Below the pieces are notes generated by a model. The model was given only the letters and a program-made list of their open reading frames with translations, was not told where the DNA came from and searched no databases. Shown one piece after another: positions 1 to 6,678 of a stretch of 9,230 nucleotides of DNA. Every line of letters begins with the position of its first letter. Position 1 is the first letter of the stretch. A program made the position numbers and the translations under genes. The stretch covers positions 1 through 9,230 of the forward strand of contig DAIESZ010000315.1 in assembly GCA_027346035.1 (NCBI GenBank). The letters run 5' to 3'. The stretch comes from Propionibacteriaceae bacterium (lineage in GTDB: Bacteria > Actinomycetota > Actinomycetes > Propionibacteriales > Propionibacteriaceae).

Positions 1-280
1 CACGCTGCTTTCCATGCCGGAGATTGCCGGGTCGATCTTCCCAAGCATTGTCTGGGTTACGTCGTACCGCCTCGAGGAGCGCCTGCCAGGCGCGGGACCC
101 CTCGCGCCTCATCAGCCACCCGCCGAACAGGGCCTCGACGATGAGGATCGCCAGGACGTTGAGCCCGCCGATGGCCTGCCCGACCCGGATCAGTAACCAC
201 ACCTCGAGGATCGGCAGTCCGATGAGCAGCACCAGCAACGTCGGGACCACCCAGGGCGCACGGCGCGGGCTCTGAGACAT
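1..280 (-). CDS. fxsA: FxsA family membrane protein, partial (runs off left edge)
   Basis: The frame reads from an ATG at 280 into the left edge without a stop, giving about 93 residues. Residues 13-30 (VPTLLVLLIGLPILEVWL) and about 34-57 form two membrane segments. The core PILEVWLLIRVGQAIGGLNV followed by LFGGWLMRREGSRAWQALLEA is typical of FxsA, a small inner-membrane protein named for relief of phage T7 exclusion in E. coli; its biochemical role is not established. The start is supported by AGGAG at 286-290, five bases upstream. It lies 52 bases after lnt on the same strand and is probably cotranscribed with it. Odd: after about position 66 (residue 72) the sequence no longer resembles FxsA, the family's usual third hydrophobic segment does not begin, third positions turn AT-rich in this frame, and another frame has better codon use. 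A frameshift, truncation or sequence junction is possible. Confidence 0.8.
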   Translation of the reverse strand, partial: MSQSPRRAPWVVPTLLVLLIGLPILEVWLLIRVGQAIGGLNVLAILIVEALFGGWLMRREGSRAWQALLEAVRRNPDNAWEDRPGNLRHGKQR

Positions 281-285
281 GTCAA

Positions 286-308
286 CTCCTGTCGATCGAC
301 CGACGGAG
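286..308 (-). promoter_or_regulatory. fxsA ribosome binding site inside a possible hairpin
   Basis: On the minus strand AGGAG (290-286) lies five bases before the fxsA ATG. The same bases form one arm of an inverted repeat: CTCCGTCG (308-301) can pair with CGACAGGAG (294-286), with one bulged base and a six-base loop. If it folds in the lnt-fxsA transcript, it would cover the binding site, so fxsA translation could depend on ribosomes leaving lnt. The pairing is visible in the sequence; the regulatory role is inference. Confidence 0.4.
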
Positions 309-332
309 CTTCCAGCCTACAAGGGCCGCATC

Positions 333-1910
333 TCAGCGGCCGAGCCGCCGACGCACGCCCGGAACGAACGACCAGACCAGGCCGACGAGGGCGACCGCGA
401 GCGAGGCCCAGTCGAGCCACGGGTCGAGTTGTGCCCCGATCGTCACGCCGGTGCGCTCCGGCACGGTGATGCTGCGGGCCCAGGCGGTTCCCTCCTGGCT
501 CCGCTCGATGACGCGGCCGCGGGCGTCGATGAGACCCGACAGGGCGTTGGTGGTCGCCACGACGATCTCACGTTGCAGTTCCATGGCCCGACCGCGGGTG
601 ATCGCGAACTGCTGCGGCGGTTGACCGGTGTCGGTGTAGGTGCCGTTGTTCGACTGCACCACGAGCACCTGCGCGCCGTTGCCGGCCGCCTGGGCGACGG
701 TCGTGTCCCACGCCAGCTCGTAACAGATCACCGTGCCGACCGTCAGCTTCTGACCGTTTGCCAGCGGGCCGGTGAGGACGCCCGGCTTGTGGCCGGGCAC
801 CGACTGGGCGCCGACCTCGCGCAGGATCGGCAGGATCGGCAGCAGCAGTGACCGCAGCGGGATGTACTCACCGAACGGCACGAGATTGCGCTTGTTGTAG
901 CGGGCCGCGATGGTGTTGTCGGTGGTCCACCACAGCGTCGAGGTCTGCCGCTCGTCAGGTCCGGGACCACTCATCACCGCGCCGACCATGATCGGCAGTT
1001 GCGCGACCTTCTCCGCGAGCCGCACGAGCAGCGCGGTCTGAGCGTCCTTGGTCGGGTCGATGTCGGTGGAGTTCTCGGGCCACAACACCAGGTTCGGTGT
1101 GGGGTCGAGGCCGGTGCGGGCACGGGCCATCAGCGTGACGGTCTCGGACACGTGGTTGTTGGTGACGCTGCGGGCGTAGCCCATCGCGTGCGGACCGGCG
1201 GTGCCGTTGACGTCGCCCTGCACGACCCCGAGGGTGATGTCCGGTCCGCCCGGTGGGATCGGCCGGGCGGCGAGCAGCGCGCCCCCGGTGAAGGCCACGA
1301 CCAGTACCAGCACGGCCGAGCCGCGCGCGAACCGCCGGGCTCGGCGTCCCGACTTCCGGGGGGCGGCCAGCGCCGCAGCGGCCTGACCGGACGCCGCCAC
1401 GAGCCACGACGTGCCCACGGCCCCGATCACCGGCAACCACCCGGACATCGGCTGATCGACCGTCGTCCAGACCAGCCGGAGCCAGGGGAACCCCCCGAAC
1501 GGGACGTTCGCGGTGCCGAACTCGGCCGCCGTCCAGGCGGCCGAGGCGAACAGCCAGGACGCCGGGAGCTTCGCGGTGCGGGCGATCGCCCAGGCCACCG
1601 CCATCGGCCACACCGACATCGCGATGACCAGAAGCACCGCGACCCACCAGCCGAGCACCGCTACCCAGGTGATCGCGACGGCCCCCTGGGCCAGGCCGAA
1701 CAGCAGCCCGAGCCACAGCGAGCGGCGGGTTCCCGCGTGCCGAGCCAGCAGGGTGAGCAGCGCGACGGCGAGGATCGCCAATGGCCACAGTGCGTAGGGC
1801 TGGTAGGCGAGGCCGAGCGATGCCCCGCCCAGGACCGCGAGCAGCGAGCCGGTAAGCTTGTCGTGGCTGCGGGCCGCGGCGAGCGCGTTCTGCACTGTCA
1901 CCGCGCTCAC
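333..1910 (-). CDS. lnt: Apolipoprotein N-acyltransferase
   Basis: Lnt is a membrane enzyme that moves an acyl chain from phospholipid to the N-terminal cysteine of lipoproteins, the last step of lipoprotein maturation. The 525-residue protein has about six hydrophobic segments in residues 21-215, an extracytoplasmic nitrilase-fold domain from about 224 to 490, and a final membrane segment near 500-518 followed by an arginine-rich tail. The catalytic triad is recognisable as E279 (in LWPENS), K340 (in RYNKRNLVPFGEYIP) and C396 (in VICYELAWD), matching the Glu-Lys-Cys of E. coli Lnt. Length is normal for a single-domain Lnt; no Ppm1 (polyprenol-phosphate mannose synthase) domain is fused here, unlike the M. 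tuberculosis protein. The start is GTG at 1910-1908, overlapping the stop of the upstream regulator as GTGA, so the two are probably translationally coupled. fxsA follows downstream. Confidence 0.95.
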   Translation of the reverse strand: MSAVTVQNALAAARSHDKLTGSLLAVLGGASLGLAYQPYALWPLAILAVALLTLLARHAGTRRSLWLGLLFGLAQGAVAITWVAVLGWWVAVLLVIAMSVWPMAVAWAIARTAKLPASWLFASAAWTAAEFGTANVPFGGFPWLRLVWTTVDQPMSGWLPVIGAVGTSWLVAASGQAAAALAAPRKSGRRARRFARGSAVLVLVVAFTGGALLAARPIPPGGPDITLGVVQGDVNGTAGPHAMGYARSVTNNHVSETVTLMARARTGLDPTPNLVLWPENSTDIDPTKDAQTALLVRLAEKVAQLPIMVGAVMSGPGPDERQTSTLWWTTDNTIAARYNKRNLVPFGEYIPLRSLLLPILPILREVGAQSVPGHKPGVLTGPLANGQKLTVGTVICYELAWDTTVAQAAGNGAQVLVVQSNNGTYTDTGQPPQQFAITRGRAMELQREIVVATTNALSGLIDARGRVIERSQEGTAWARSITVPERTGVTIGAQLDPWLDWASLAVALVGLVWSFVPGVRRRLGR

Positions 1911-2362
1911 TCGTGCTCGGGTTCGCTGATCAGTGGGCGGTCACGGAAAATCGTGGTGAGGACCACGGTGGTCACGGTGGTGACCTTGGCGGCCCCCCGG
2001 ATGCGGGTGAGCAGGGCGTCAAGTTCGGTGGGCGTGCCCACATTGGCCTCGATGAGGTAGGAGGAGTCGCCGGCGACCGAGAAGCAGGCGCTCACGTCGG
2101 GGATCGTGGCCACGACCGTGGGGATCGATTCATCCTCGGCCGGGTCGAGCGGGCGCAGGGCGATGAACGCGGTGAGGTTGCGTCCGAGCGCCTCGGCGTT
2201 GAGCCGCGCGGAGTAGCCGTCGATCAGACCCAGCGCCTCGAGCCGGCGCACGCGCTGCTGCGCGGCCGATGTGGACAGCCCGGTGACCCGGCCGATGTCG
2301 GTGTAGGACATTCGTCCGTCCCTGGCCAGGAGCGCCAAGATCTGCTGATCGGTACTTTCCAT
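1907..2362 (-). CDS. Lrp/AsnC family transcriptional regulator
   Basis: The 151-residue protein is the standard length for this family. Residues 1-55 form the winged helix-turn-helix: TDQQILALLARDGRMSYTDI, then GLSTSAAQQRVRRLEALG as the recognition region. Residues from about 62 to 140 form the RAM ligand-binding and oligomerisation domain, with SVAGDSSYLIEANV (95-108) matching the usual G-x-x-D/S-Y core and a final beta strand TTVVLTTIF. Such proteins sense amino acids or related small molecules and bind DNA as dimers to octamers. Its effector cannot be told from sequence. The ATG at 2362 has no clear Shine-Dalgarno site, so the message may be leaderless or nearly so. It is the first gene of a run with lnt and fxsA, and its own transcription must start within or beside the divergent exonuclease gene. 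An amino-acid sensor coupled to a lipoprotein acyltransferase is an unusual pairing. Confidence 0.93.
   Translation of the reverse strand: MESTDQQILALLARDGRMSYTDIGRVTGLSTSAAQQRVRRLEALGLIDGYSARLNAEALGRNLTAFIALRPLDPAEDESIPTVVATIPDVSACFSVAGDSSYLIEANVGTPTELDALLTRIRGAAKVTTVTTVVLTTIFRDRPLISEPEHE
2353..2358 (+). promoter_or_regulatory. Candidate -10 box for the exonuclease gene
   Basis: TACTTT fits the actinobacterial TANNNT -10 pattern. A transcript starting six to seven bases downstream (about 2365) would have a leader of about 22 bases before the ATG at 2388. The box lies inside the first codons of the divergent Lrp-type gene. No convincing -35 hexamer is visible at the usual distance. This is weak evidence from one hexamer. 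Confidence 0.25.
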
Positions 2363-2387
2363 GCATTCATCGTGTCACCCTTTGTCG

Positions 2388-3344
2388 ATGACCCACGATT
2401 CGCTCATGGTTTTCGACACCGCCTCGTTGTACTTCAGGGCGTTCTTCGGAGTGCCCGGTAGCATGCGCGCCCCCGACGGGACGCCGACGAATGCGGTGCG
2501 TGGGCTGCTCGACATGCTGGCCCGCCTGGTCGGCCAGTACCGGCCCACCCAGCTGGCCTGCGCGTGGGACAACGACTGGCGTCCGCCCTGGCGGGTCGCG
2601 TTGGTACCCGGCTACAAGGCGCATCGGCTGGCGTCCGAACCGGGCACGGGCAGCGTCGGCGCTGGGGGTGTCGGGGCACAGTCGGGTGAGTCCGAGGAGG
2701 CCCCCGAGGAATTGAGGGTGCAGGTCCCGATCATCCGAACGGTGCTGGACGCCGCCGGCGTCCCCGTCGTGGGGGTCGACGGCTACGAGGCCGACGACGT
2801 GCTGGCCGGGCTCGCCCGTCGCTCCGACGTGCCGGCACTGGTCGTCACCGGCGACCGTGACCTGTTCCAGCTCGCCGGTCCTGACACGAAGATCATCTAC
2901 GTCGCCCGCGGGGTCGCGAAGCACGACCTGGTCGACCCGGCCTGGGTGCAGGAGCACTACGGCGTTCCGGCCGAACGCTACGTCGACTTCGCGGTGCTGC
3001 GTGGCGATCCGTCCGACGGGCTGCCCGGCGTCAAGGGCGTCGGCGAGAAGTCCGCGGCGCAACTGGTGACGTCGTGGGGAGGCATCGAGGGCATCGTCGC
3101 GGCGGCGGCTGACCCGGCGTCCCCGATGAGCCCGGCGGTGCGGGCCCGGATCGTCGGGGCGGGCGACTACCTGGCCGCCGCGCGTCGGGTGGTGGCGGTC
3201 GTCGACGACCTGCCCCTGCCCGGCGTGTCCCTGCGGGTCGATGACCTGCGCGCCGACACGGAACGGCTGGCCGACCTCGGACGTCGCTACGGCATCGACG
3301 GGCCGATCAGCCGGCTGATGGCCGCCCTGGCGCCTGGGACGTGA
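2388..3344 (+). CDS. 5'-3' exonuclease (FEN/PolA N-terminal nuclease type)
   Basis: A 318-residue stand-alone nuclease of the kind found in bacterial DNA polymerase I, without any polymerase domain. It would trim 5' flaps or RNA primers on branched DNA using two metal ions. Acidic metal ligands are visible: D10 (MVFDTASLYFRAFFG), D132-D137 region (DGYEADDVLAG), D156 and D158 (VTGDRDLFQL), and D200/D207/D210 (VDFAVLRGDPSDG). The helix-3-turn-helix DNA-binding motif follows directly (LPGVKGVGEKSAAQLV, about 212-227). Odd: between the basic GYKAHR segment and PEELRVQVPIIR lies a Gly/Ser/Glu-rich insert (about residues 82-104), probably a disordered replacement of part of the helical arch. Start: ATG 2388 gives the short N-terminus usual for this family; ATG 2361 would overlap the divergent gene by two bases and ATG 2406 is also possible. 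No Shine-Dalgarno site favours any of the three. It converges on metW with a three-base gap. Confidence 0.9.
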   Translation: MTHDSLMVFDTASLYFRAFFGVPGSMRAPDGTPTNAVRGLLDMLARLVGQYRPTQLACAWDNDWRPPWRVALVPGYKAHRLASEPGTGSVGAGGVGAQSGESEEAPEELRVQVPIIRTVLDAAGVPVVGVDGYEADDVLAGLARRSDVPALVVTGDRDLFQLAGPDTKIIYVARGVAKHDLVDPAWVQEHYGVPAERYVDFAVLRGDPSDGLPGVKGVGEKSAAQLVTSWGGIEGIVAAAADPASPMSPAVRARIVGAGDYLAAARRVVAVVDDLPLPGVSLRVDDLRADTERLADLGRRYGIDGPISRLMAALAPGT

Positions 3345-3347
3345 CGT

Positions 3348-3977
3348 TCAGCGACCGATCGGGCGCAGAAGGTAGATCGCGGCGCCGGCAACGAGATTGG
3401 CCCCCCGCTCGGTGCGCAGCCGGCGTCCGGCCTCGGTGAGCGGCACCCGCTGCTCGACCTCGAGCCCCAGCCCGGCGAAGTAGTTCTCCAGATCGACGAG
3501 CGTGGCGTGATGCAGGTTGGGCGTGTCGTACCAGGCGAACGGCAGCTCCCGCGATTGGGGCATGTGTCCACTGAGCAGCCGCAGCCGGTGTCGCCACAGC
3601 CCGAAGTTGGGCATCGACACGACCAGCCGGTCGCTGATCCGGGCCATCTGCGCGAGCACGTCGCTCGGCCGCTGCACCGTCTGCAGGGTGCGCGACAGGA
3701 TCACCATGTCGTAACTGCGATCGGAGAACTCGCCGAGATCGGCGTCGAGGTCGAGATCGAGTACGGGTACCCCGCCCGCGATCGCGGCGAGCAGCATGTC
3801 GGGGTCGTGCTCGACGCCGGTGCCGCTGCAGCCGCGGTCGTCGATGAGGTGGCGCAGCAGCGTGCCGGGGCCGCAACCGAGGTCGAGGACCCGCGAACCG
3901 GGAGGCACGAGTTCGGCCACGTGGACGAGGTCGGGCCGCAGCGGATGCGACACCGGGAGGCCGGTCGATTCACTCAT
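3348..3977 (-). CDS. metW: Methionine biosynthesis protein MetW
   Basis: MetW is a small class I methyltransferase-like protein genetically tied to homoserine acylation by MetX, usually encoded right after metX. The 209 residues have normal family length. Visible hallmarks are the SAM-binding motif I VLDLGCGPGTLL (30-41), an acidic residue ending strand 2 (GVEHD, 54-58), SRTLQ (95-99), SMPNFGLWRHR (121-131), and LPFAWYDTPNLHHATLVDL (145-163). The last two are distinctive of MetW rather than of methyltransferases in general. It is not known here whether it methylates anything or acts as an activating partner of MetX. The ATG at 3977 overlaps the metX stop by eight bases, so translation is probably coupled. 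It is the last gene of the metY-metX-metW operon and ends three bases from the convergent exonuclease gene, with no terminator hairpin between. Confidence 0.92.
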   Translation of the reverse strand: MSESTGLPVSHPLRPDLVHVAELVPPGSRVLDLGCGPGTLLRHLIDDRGCSGTGVEHDPDMLLAAIAGGVPVLDLDLDADLGEFSDRSYDMVILSRTLQTVQRPSDVLAQMARISDRLVVSMPNFGLWRHRLRLLSGHMPQSRELPFAWYDTPNLHHATLVDLENYFAGLGLEVEQRVPLTEAGRRLRTERGANLVAGAAIYLLRPIGR

Positions 3978-5172
3978 GTCTCGCCTGTCCCCCGTCGTCG
4001 TACTCGAGGAATGCCCGGATCGTCGCGTGGTAGGGCTCGATGGGCAGCAGGAACGAGTCGTGCCCCCAGGGCGACTGGATCTCGCGGAAGGTCACCGGGA
4101 TCCGCGCCGATTCGAGCGTTCGCATGATCCGCCGGGACTGGGCGGTGGAGAACCGCCAGTCGGTGTCGAAGCTGATGATGAGGTTCGACACGGGGTCATG
4201 CTGCAGCCGGGTCAGGGCGTCGGGTCGACTGAACGGGTCGAAATAGTCCATGACGCGGGTGAGGTAGAGATAGCTGAGCGCGTCGAAGCGGGTGAGGAAC
4301 GTCTCGCCCTGGTGGTCGAGGTAGCTCTCCACCGCGAAGTCGATGCCGAAGCCGCGGCTGGGTGCGCCGTATTGGTGGCTGCGCCCGAACTTCTCGGTGA
4401 ACGCATCCTCCGACATGTACGTGATGTGGGCCATCATCCTGGCTATCGACAGGCCGACGTCGGGTGTGCGGTCCTCGACGAAGCGTCCGTTCTGAAAATT
4501 CTCGTCGCGCATGAGCGCTTGGCGACCGACGGCCGAGAACGCGATGTTCTGGGCGGTGAGCCGACTCGACGAGGCGATGAGCACGGCGCGGTCCATGTCC
4601 TCGGGGTGGGTGAGCTCCCACTCGAGCACCTGCATCCCCCCGAGGGAGCCCCCGACCACCGCGTGCCAGTGGCGGACGCCGAGGTGCTCGCCCAGTCGGC
4701 GGTGCACGGTGACGAAGTCGCTCATGTCGAGCAGCGGGAAGTCGAGCCCGTAGGGCTCACCGGTCTCGGGGTTCGTGGAACTCGGACCCGTGGTGCCCTG
4801 GCAGCCCCCGAGCAGGTTGCTGCTCACGACGAACCAGCGGTCGGTGTCGATCGCTCGTCCCGGCCCGATGAGGTTGTCCCACCAGCCGGGGCGCTCCTCC
4901 CCCACGTGCAGGCCGGCGGCGTGGGCGTCGCCGGTCAGCGCATGGCAGATGTAGATCGCGTTGTCTGCGGTGTCGTTGAGGCGGCCGTAGGTTTCGTAGG
5001 CGACGTTCACCTCGTCGAGACTCGCGCCGCCGGCCAAGCGGAGCGGGTCGTCGCGAGTGAACAGCTGAACGGAACGGGTCTCGACCAGGCCCACCCCTTC
5101 GACCGCCGGGTCGGCGGTCGGCTTCGGATCGGGCGTTGTCACGCGCTCGATTGTAGGGGGTGGGCCCGGCAC
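3970..5172 (-). CDS. metX: Homoserine O-acyltransferase (probably O-acetyltransferase)
   Basis: MetX is a cytoplasmic alpha/beta-hydrolase-fold enzyme that transfers an acyl group, usually acetyl from acetyl-CoA, to the hydroxyl of homoserine, committing it to methionine. The 400 residues show the whole family pattern: HALTGDAHAAG (77-87), NLLGGCQGTTGPSS (119-132), nucleophile S176 in VVGGSLGGMQ, catalytic Asp near 336-338 (SFDTDWRF), and H371 in SPWGHDSF. MetX enzymes may use acetyl- or succinyl-CoA; the adjacent O-acetylhomoserine-type sulfhydrylase argues for acetyl, but this is inference. Start: GTG at 5172 lies three bases after the metY stop. An in-frame GTG at 5142 is equally plausible because a TACAAT hexamer lies seven bases upstream, and the extra ten residues (PGPPPTIER) are not conserved-looking. 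It overlaps metW by eight bases. Confidence 0.95.
   Translation of the reverse strand: MPGPPPTIERVTTPDPKPTADPAVEGVGLVETRSVQLFTRDDPLRLAGGASLDEVNVAYETYGRLNDTADNAIYICHALTGDAHAAGLHVGEERPGWWDNLIGPGRAIDTDRWFVVSSNLLGGCQGTTGPSSTNPETGEPYGLDFPLLDMSDFVTVHRRLGEHLGVRHWHAVVGGSLGGMQVLEWELTHPEDMDRAVLIASSSRLTAQNIAFSAVGRQALMRDENFQNGRFVEDRTPDVGLSIARMMAHITYMSEDAFTEKFGRSHQYGAPSRGFGIDFAVESYLDHQGETFLTRFDALSYLYLTRVMDYFDPFSRPDALTRLQHDPVSNLIISFDTDWRFSTAQSRRIMRTLESARIPVTFREIQSPWGHDSFLLPIEPYHATIRAFLEYDDGGQARHE
5150..5155 (-). promoter_or_regulatory. Candidate internal leaderless promoter (-10) for metX
   Basis: On the minus strand TACAAT at 5155-5150 matches the TANNNT -10 consensus and lies seven bases before the in-frame GTG at 5142. 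In actinobacteria this spacing places the transcription start on the first base of the start codon, giving a leaderless mRNA. It would let metX-metW be transcribed apart from metY and would favour the 390-residue form of MetX. No clear -35 hexamer is visible. Confidence 0.4.
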
Positions 5173-5175
5173 GGC

Positions 5176-6456
5176 TCAGAGCTGCGCCAGCGCCTGGTCG
5201 AGGTCGGCCAGGATGTCGTCGATGTGCTCGATCCCCACCGACACCCGCACCATCTCGGGAGCGACGCCCGCGGCCCGGAGTTCCTCGTCGTTGAGTTGGG
5301 AGTGTGTGGTGCTCGCGTTGTGGATGACCAGTGACTTGGCATCGCCGATGTTGGCGAGGTGACTGAACAGGGTGAGCGCCTCGACGAAGCGCGCGCCGTC
5401 GGCACGTCCGCCGGTGAGACCGAACGACACGAGGCCGCCGTAGCCGCCCTCAAGGATGCGCTCGGCCACCTCATGGCTGGGGCTGGACTCGAGTCCGGGG
5501 TAGTTCACCCACGCGACCGCGGGGTGCGAGGCGAGGTGCTTGGCCACGGCGAGCGCGTTTTCGCAGTGACGTTCCATCCGCAGGTGCAAGGTCTCCAGAC
5601 CCTGGAGGAACAGCCACGAGTGCAGCGGCGCCAGCGTGGCTCCCGTGTTGCGCAACAGCACGGTGCGGGCCCGGATGATGAACGCTGCCGGGCCGGCCGC
5701 GTCGGTCCACACGACGCCGTGGTAGGCGTCATCGGGTGAGGTGAGCCCCGGGAACCGGTCGCTGTACTGCGTCCACGGGAAGTTGCCGCTGTCGACGATG
5801 ACACCCCCGATCGAGGTGCCGTGACCGCCGATGTACTTGGTGGCGGAGTGCACGACGACGTCGACTCCGTGCTCGAACGGGCGGCACAGCATCGGCGTCG
5901 GCACCGTGTTGTCGACGATGAACGGAAGGCCGAGGGCGTGGGCGGCCGCCGACCACGCGTCGAGGTCGACGACGTTGAGGCTCGGGTTGCCGATCGTCTC
6001 GCCGAACACCAGCCGGGTGCGGTCGTCGACCACGTCGGCGAGGGACTCGGGGGAGGCAGGATCGACGAATCGGGCCTCGATGCCGAACTGGCTCAGCGTG
6101 TGCGCGAACAGCGCGAACGTGCCGCCATACAGGGTCGACAGGGCCACGAGGTTGTCACCGGCGCGGGTGAGGTTGAGCACGGCGTAGGTGATCGCTGCGG
6201 CACCCGAGGCCGTGGCGAGCGCTCCGACGCCACCCTCCAGGGAGGTCATCCGCTCCTCGAACACCGACGTCGTGGGATTCATGATGCGGCTGTAGATGTT
6301 CCCCGGAGTCTTCAGGGCGAACAGGTCGGCCGCGTGCTGGGAATCGTCGAAGACATAGGCAGCCGACTGATAGATCGGAACGGCGCGGGAATTGGTCGCA
6401 CTGTCGGCGTGCTCCTGGCCGGCATGGACGACGCGTGTTTCAAGGCGGTAGGACAT
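5176..6456 (-). CDS. metY: O-acetylhomoserine sulfhydrylase (aminocarboxypropyltransferase)
   Basis: A PLP enzyme of the Cys/Met metabolism family that joins sulfide to O-acetylhomoserine, giving homocysteine directly. The 426 residues match the longer MetY subgroup rather than the roughly 380-400-residue MetB/MetC type. Visible signatures are AVPIYQSAAYVFDD (25-38), phosphate-binding YSRIMNPT (55-62), GETIGNPSLNVVDL (152-165), D182 in IVDNT, the PLP Schiff-base lysine K207 in SATKYIGGHGTSIGG, and LFSHLANIGDAKSLVIHNASTTHSQL (363-388) plus RVSVGIEH near the end. The ATG at 6456 has no Shine-Dalgarno site but has a well-placed -10 hexamer at 6463-6468. It is first in the metY-metX-metW operon, with metX three bases downstream, and is transcribed away from a tetR-family gene across a 355-base gap rich in inverted repeats. 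Confidence 0.96.
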   Translation of the reverse strand: MSYRLETRVVHAGQEHADSATNSRAVPIYQSAAYVFDDSQHAADLFALKTPGNIYSRIMNPTTSVFEERMTSLEGGVGALATASGAAAITYAVLNLTRAGDNLVALSTLYGGTFALFAHTLSQFGIEARFVDPASPESLADVVDDRTRLVFGETIGNPSLNVVDLDAWSAAAHALGLPFIVDNTVPTPMLCRPFEHGVDVVVHSATKYIGGHGTSIGGVIVDSGNFPWTQYSDRFPGLTSPDDAYHGVVWTDAAGPAAFIIRARTVLLRNTGATLAPLHSWLFLQGLETLHLRMERHCENALAVAKHLASHPAVAWVNYPGLESSPSHEVAERILEGGYGGLVSFGLTGGRADGARFVEALTLFSHLANIGDAKSLVIHNASTTHSQLNDEELRAAGVAPEMVRVSVGIEHIDDILADLDQALAQL

Positions 6457-6462
6457 GCGCAG

Positions 6463-6468
6463 ACACTA
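6463..6468 (-). promoter_or_regulatory. Candidate leaderless promoter (-10) for metY
   Basis: On the minus strand TAGTGT at 6468-6463 fits TANNNT and is separated by exactly six bases from the metY ATG at 6456, the geometry of a leaderless start in actinobacteria. There is no Shine-Dalgarno sequence before this ATG, which agrees. No good -35 hexamer is seen. If transcription starts here, none of the inverted repeats upstream would lie in the metY mRNA and they would act as DNA sites instead. Confidence 0.45.
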
Positions 6469-6584
6469 CGTGCCGGTTGCCCGCCCGATGCCCCGACTCT
6501 CACGGAGTGAACGCCTTTTCGGCTCACGACGAACACCCCGGAATCGCCATTACCAGGGGAAATACCCCCGGTGGTTTGCGGTCC

Positions 6585-6602
6585 TCATCGATGGGTCGAT
6601 GA
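6585..6602. repeat. Perfect inverted repeat, 7-base arms
   Basis: TCATCGA (6585-6591) and TCGATGA (6596-6602) are exact reverse complements around TGGG. It could be a regulator binding site or a small stem-loop. It lies about 130 bases upstream of the metY ATG. Confidence 0.5.
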
Positions 6603-6630
6603 ATCCCCTGATGATCCCGCGGACCGTTCA

Positions 6631-6658
6631 CCGAGCGGCTGCCAGCGGGCGTGCTCGG
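6631..6658. repeat. Inverted repeat, 6-base arms with inner palindrome
   Basis: CCGAGC (6631-6636) and GCTCGG (6653-6658) are exact reverse complements. Between them lies the small palindrome GCTG-C-CAGC (6638-6646). It is GC-rich and could be a stem-loop on either strand; function unknown. Confidence 0.4.
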
Positions 6659-6678
6659 GGCACGCACAGGTGGTTCAC

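Noticed and set aside
333..1910. Lnt-Ppm1 fusion as in M. tuberculosis.
   Set aside because: The protein ends after the last Lnt membrane segment, and neither flank in the window encodes a glycosyltransferase domain.
3796..5334. A 512-codon open frame on the plus strand opposite metX and metW.
   Set aside because: It lies wholly antisense to well-supported genes, its product is an unbroken mix of Arg, Val, Glu, Gly and His typical of GC-rich shadow frames, and no domain can be recognised.
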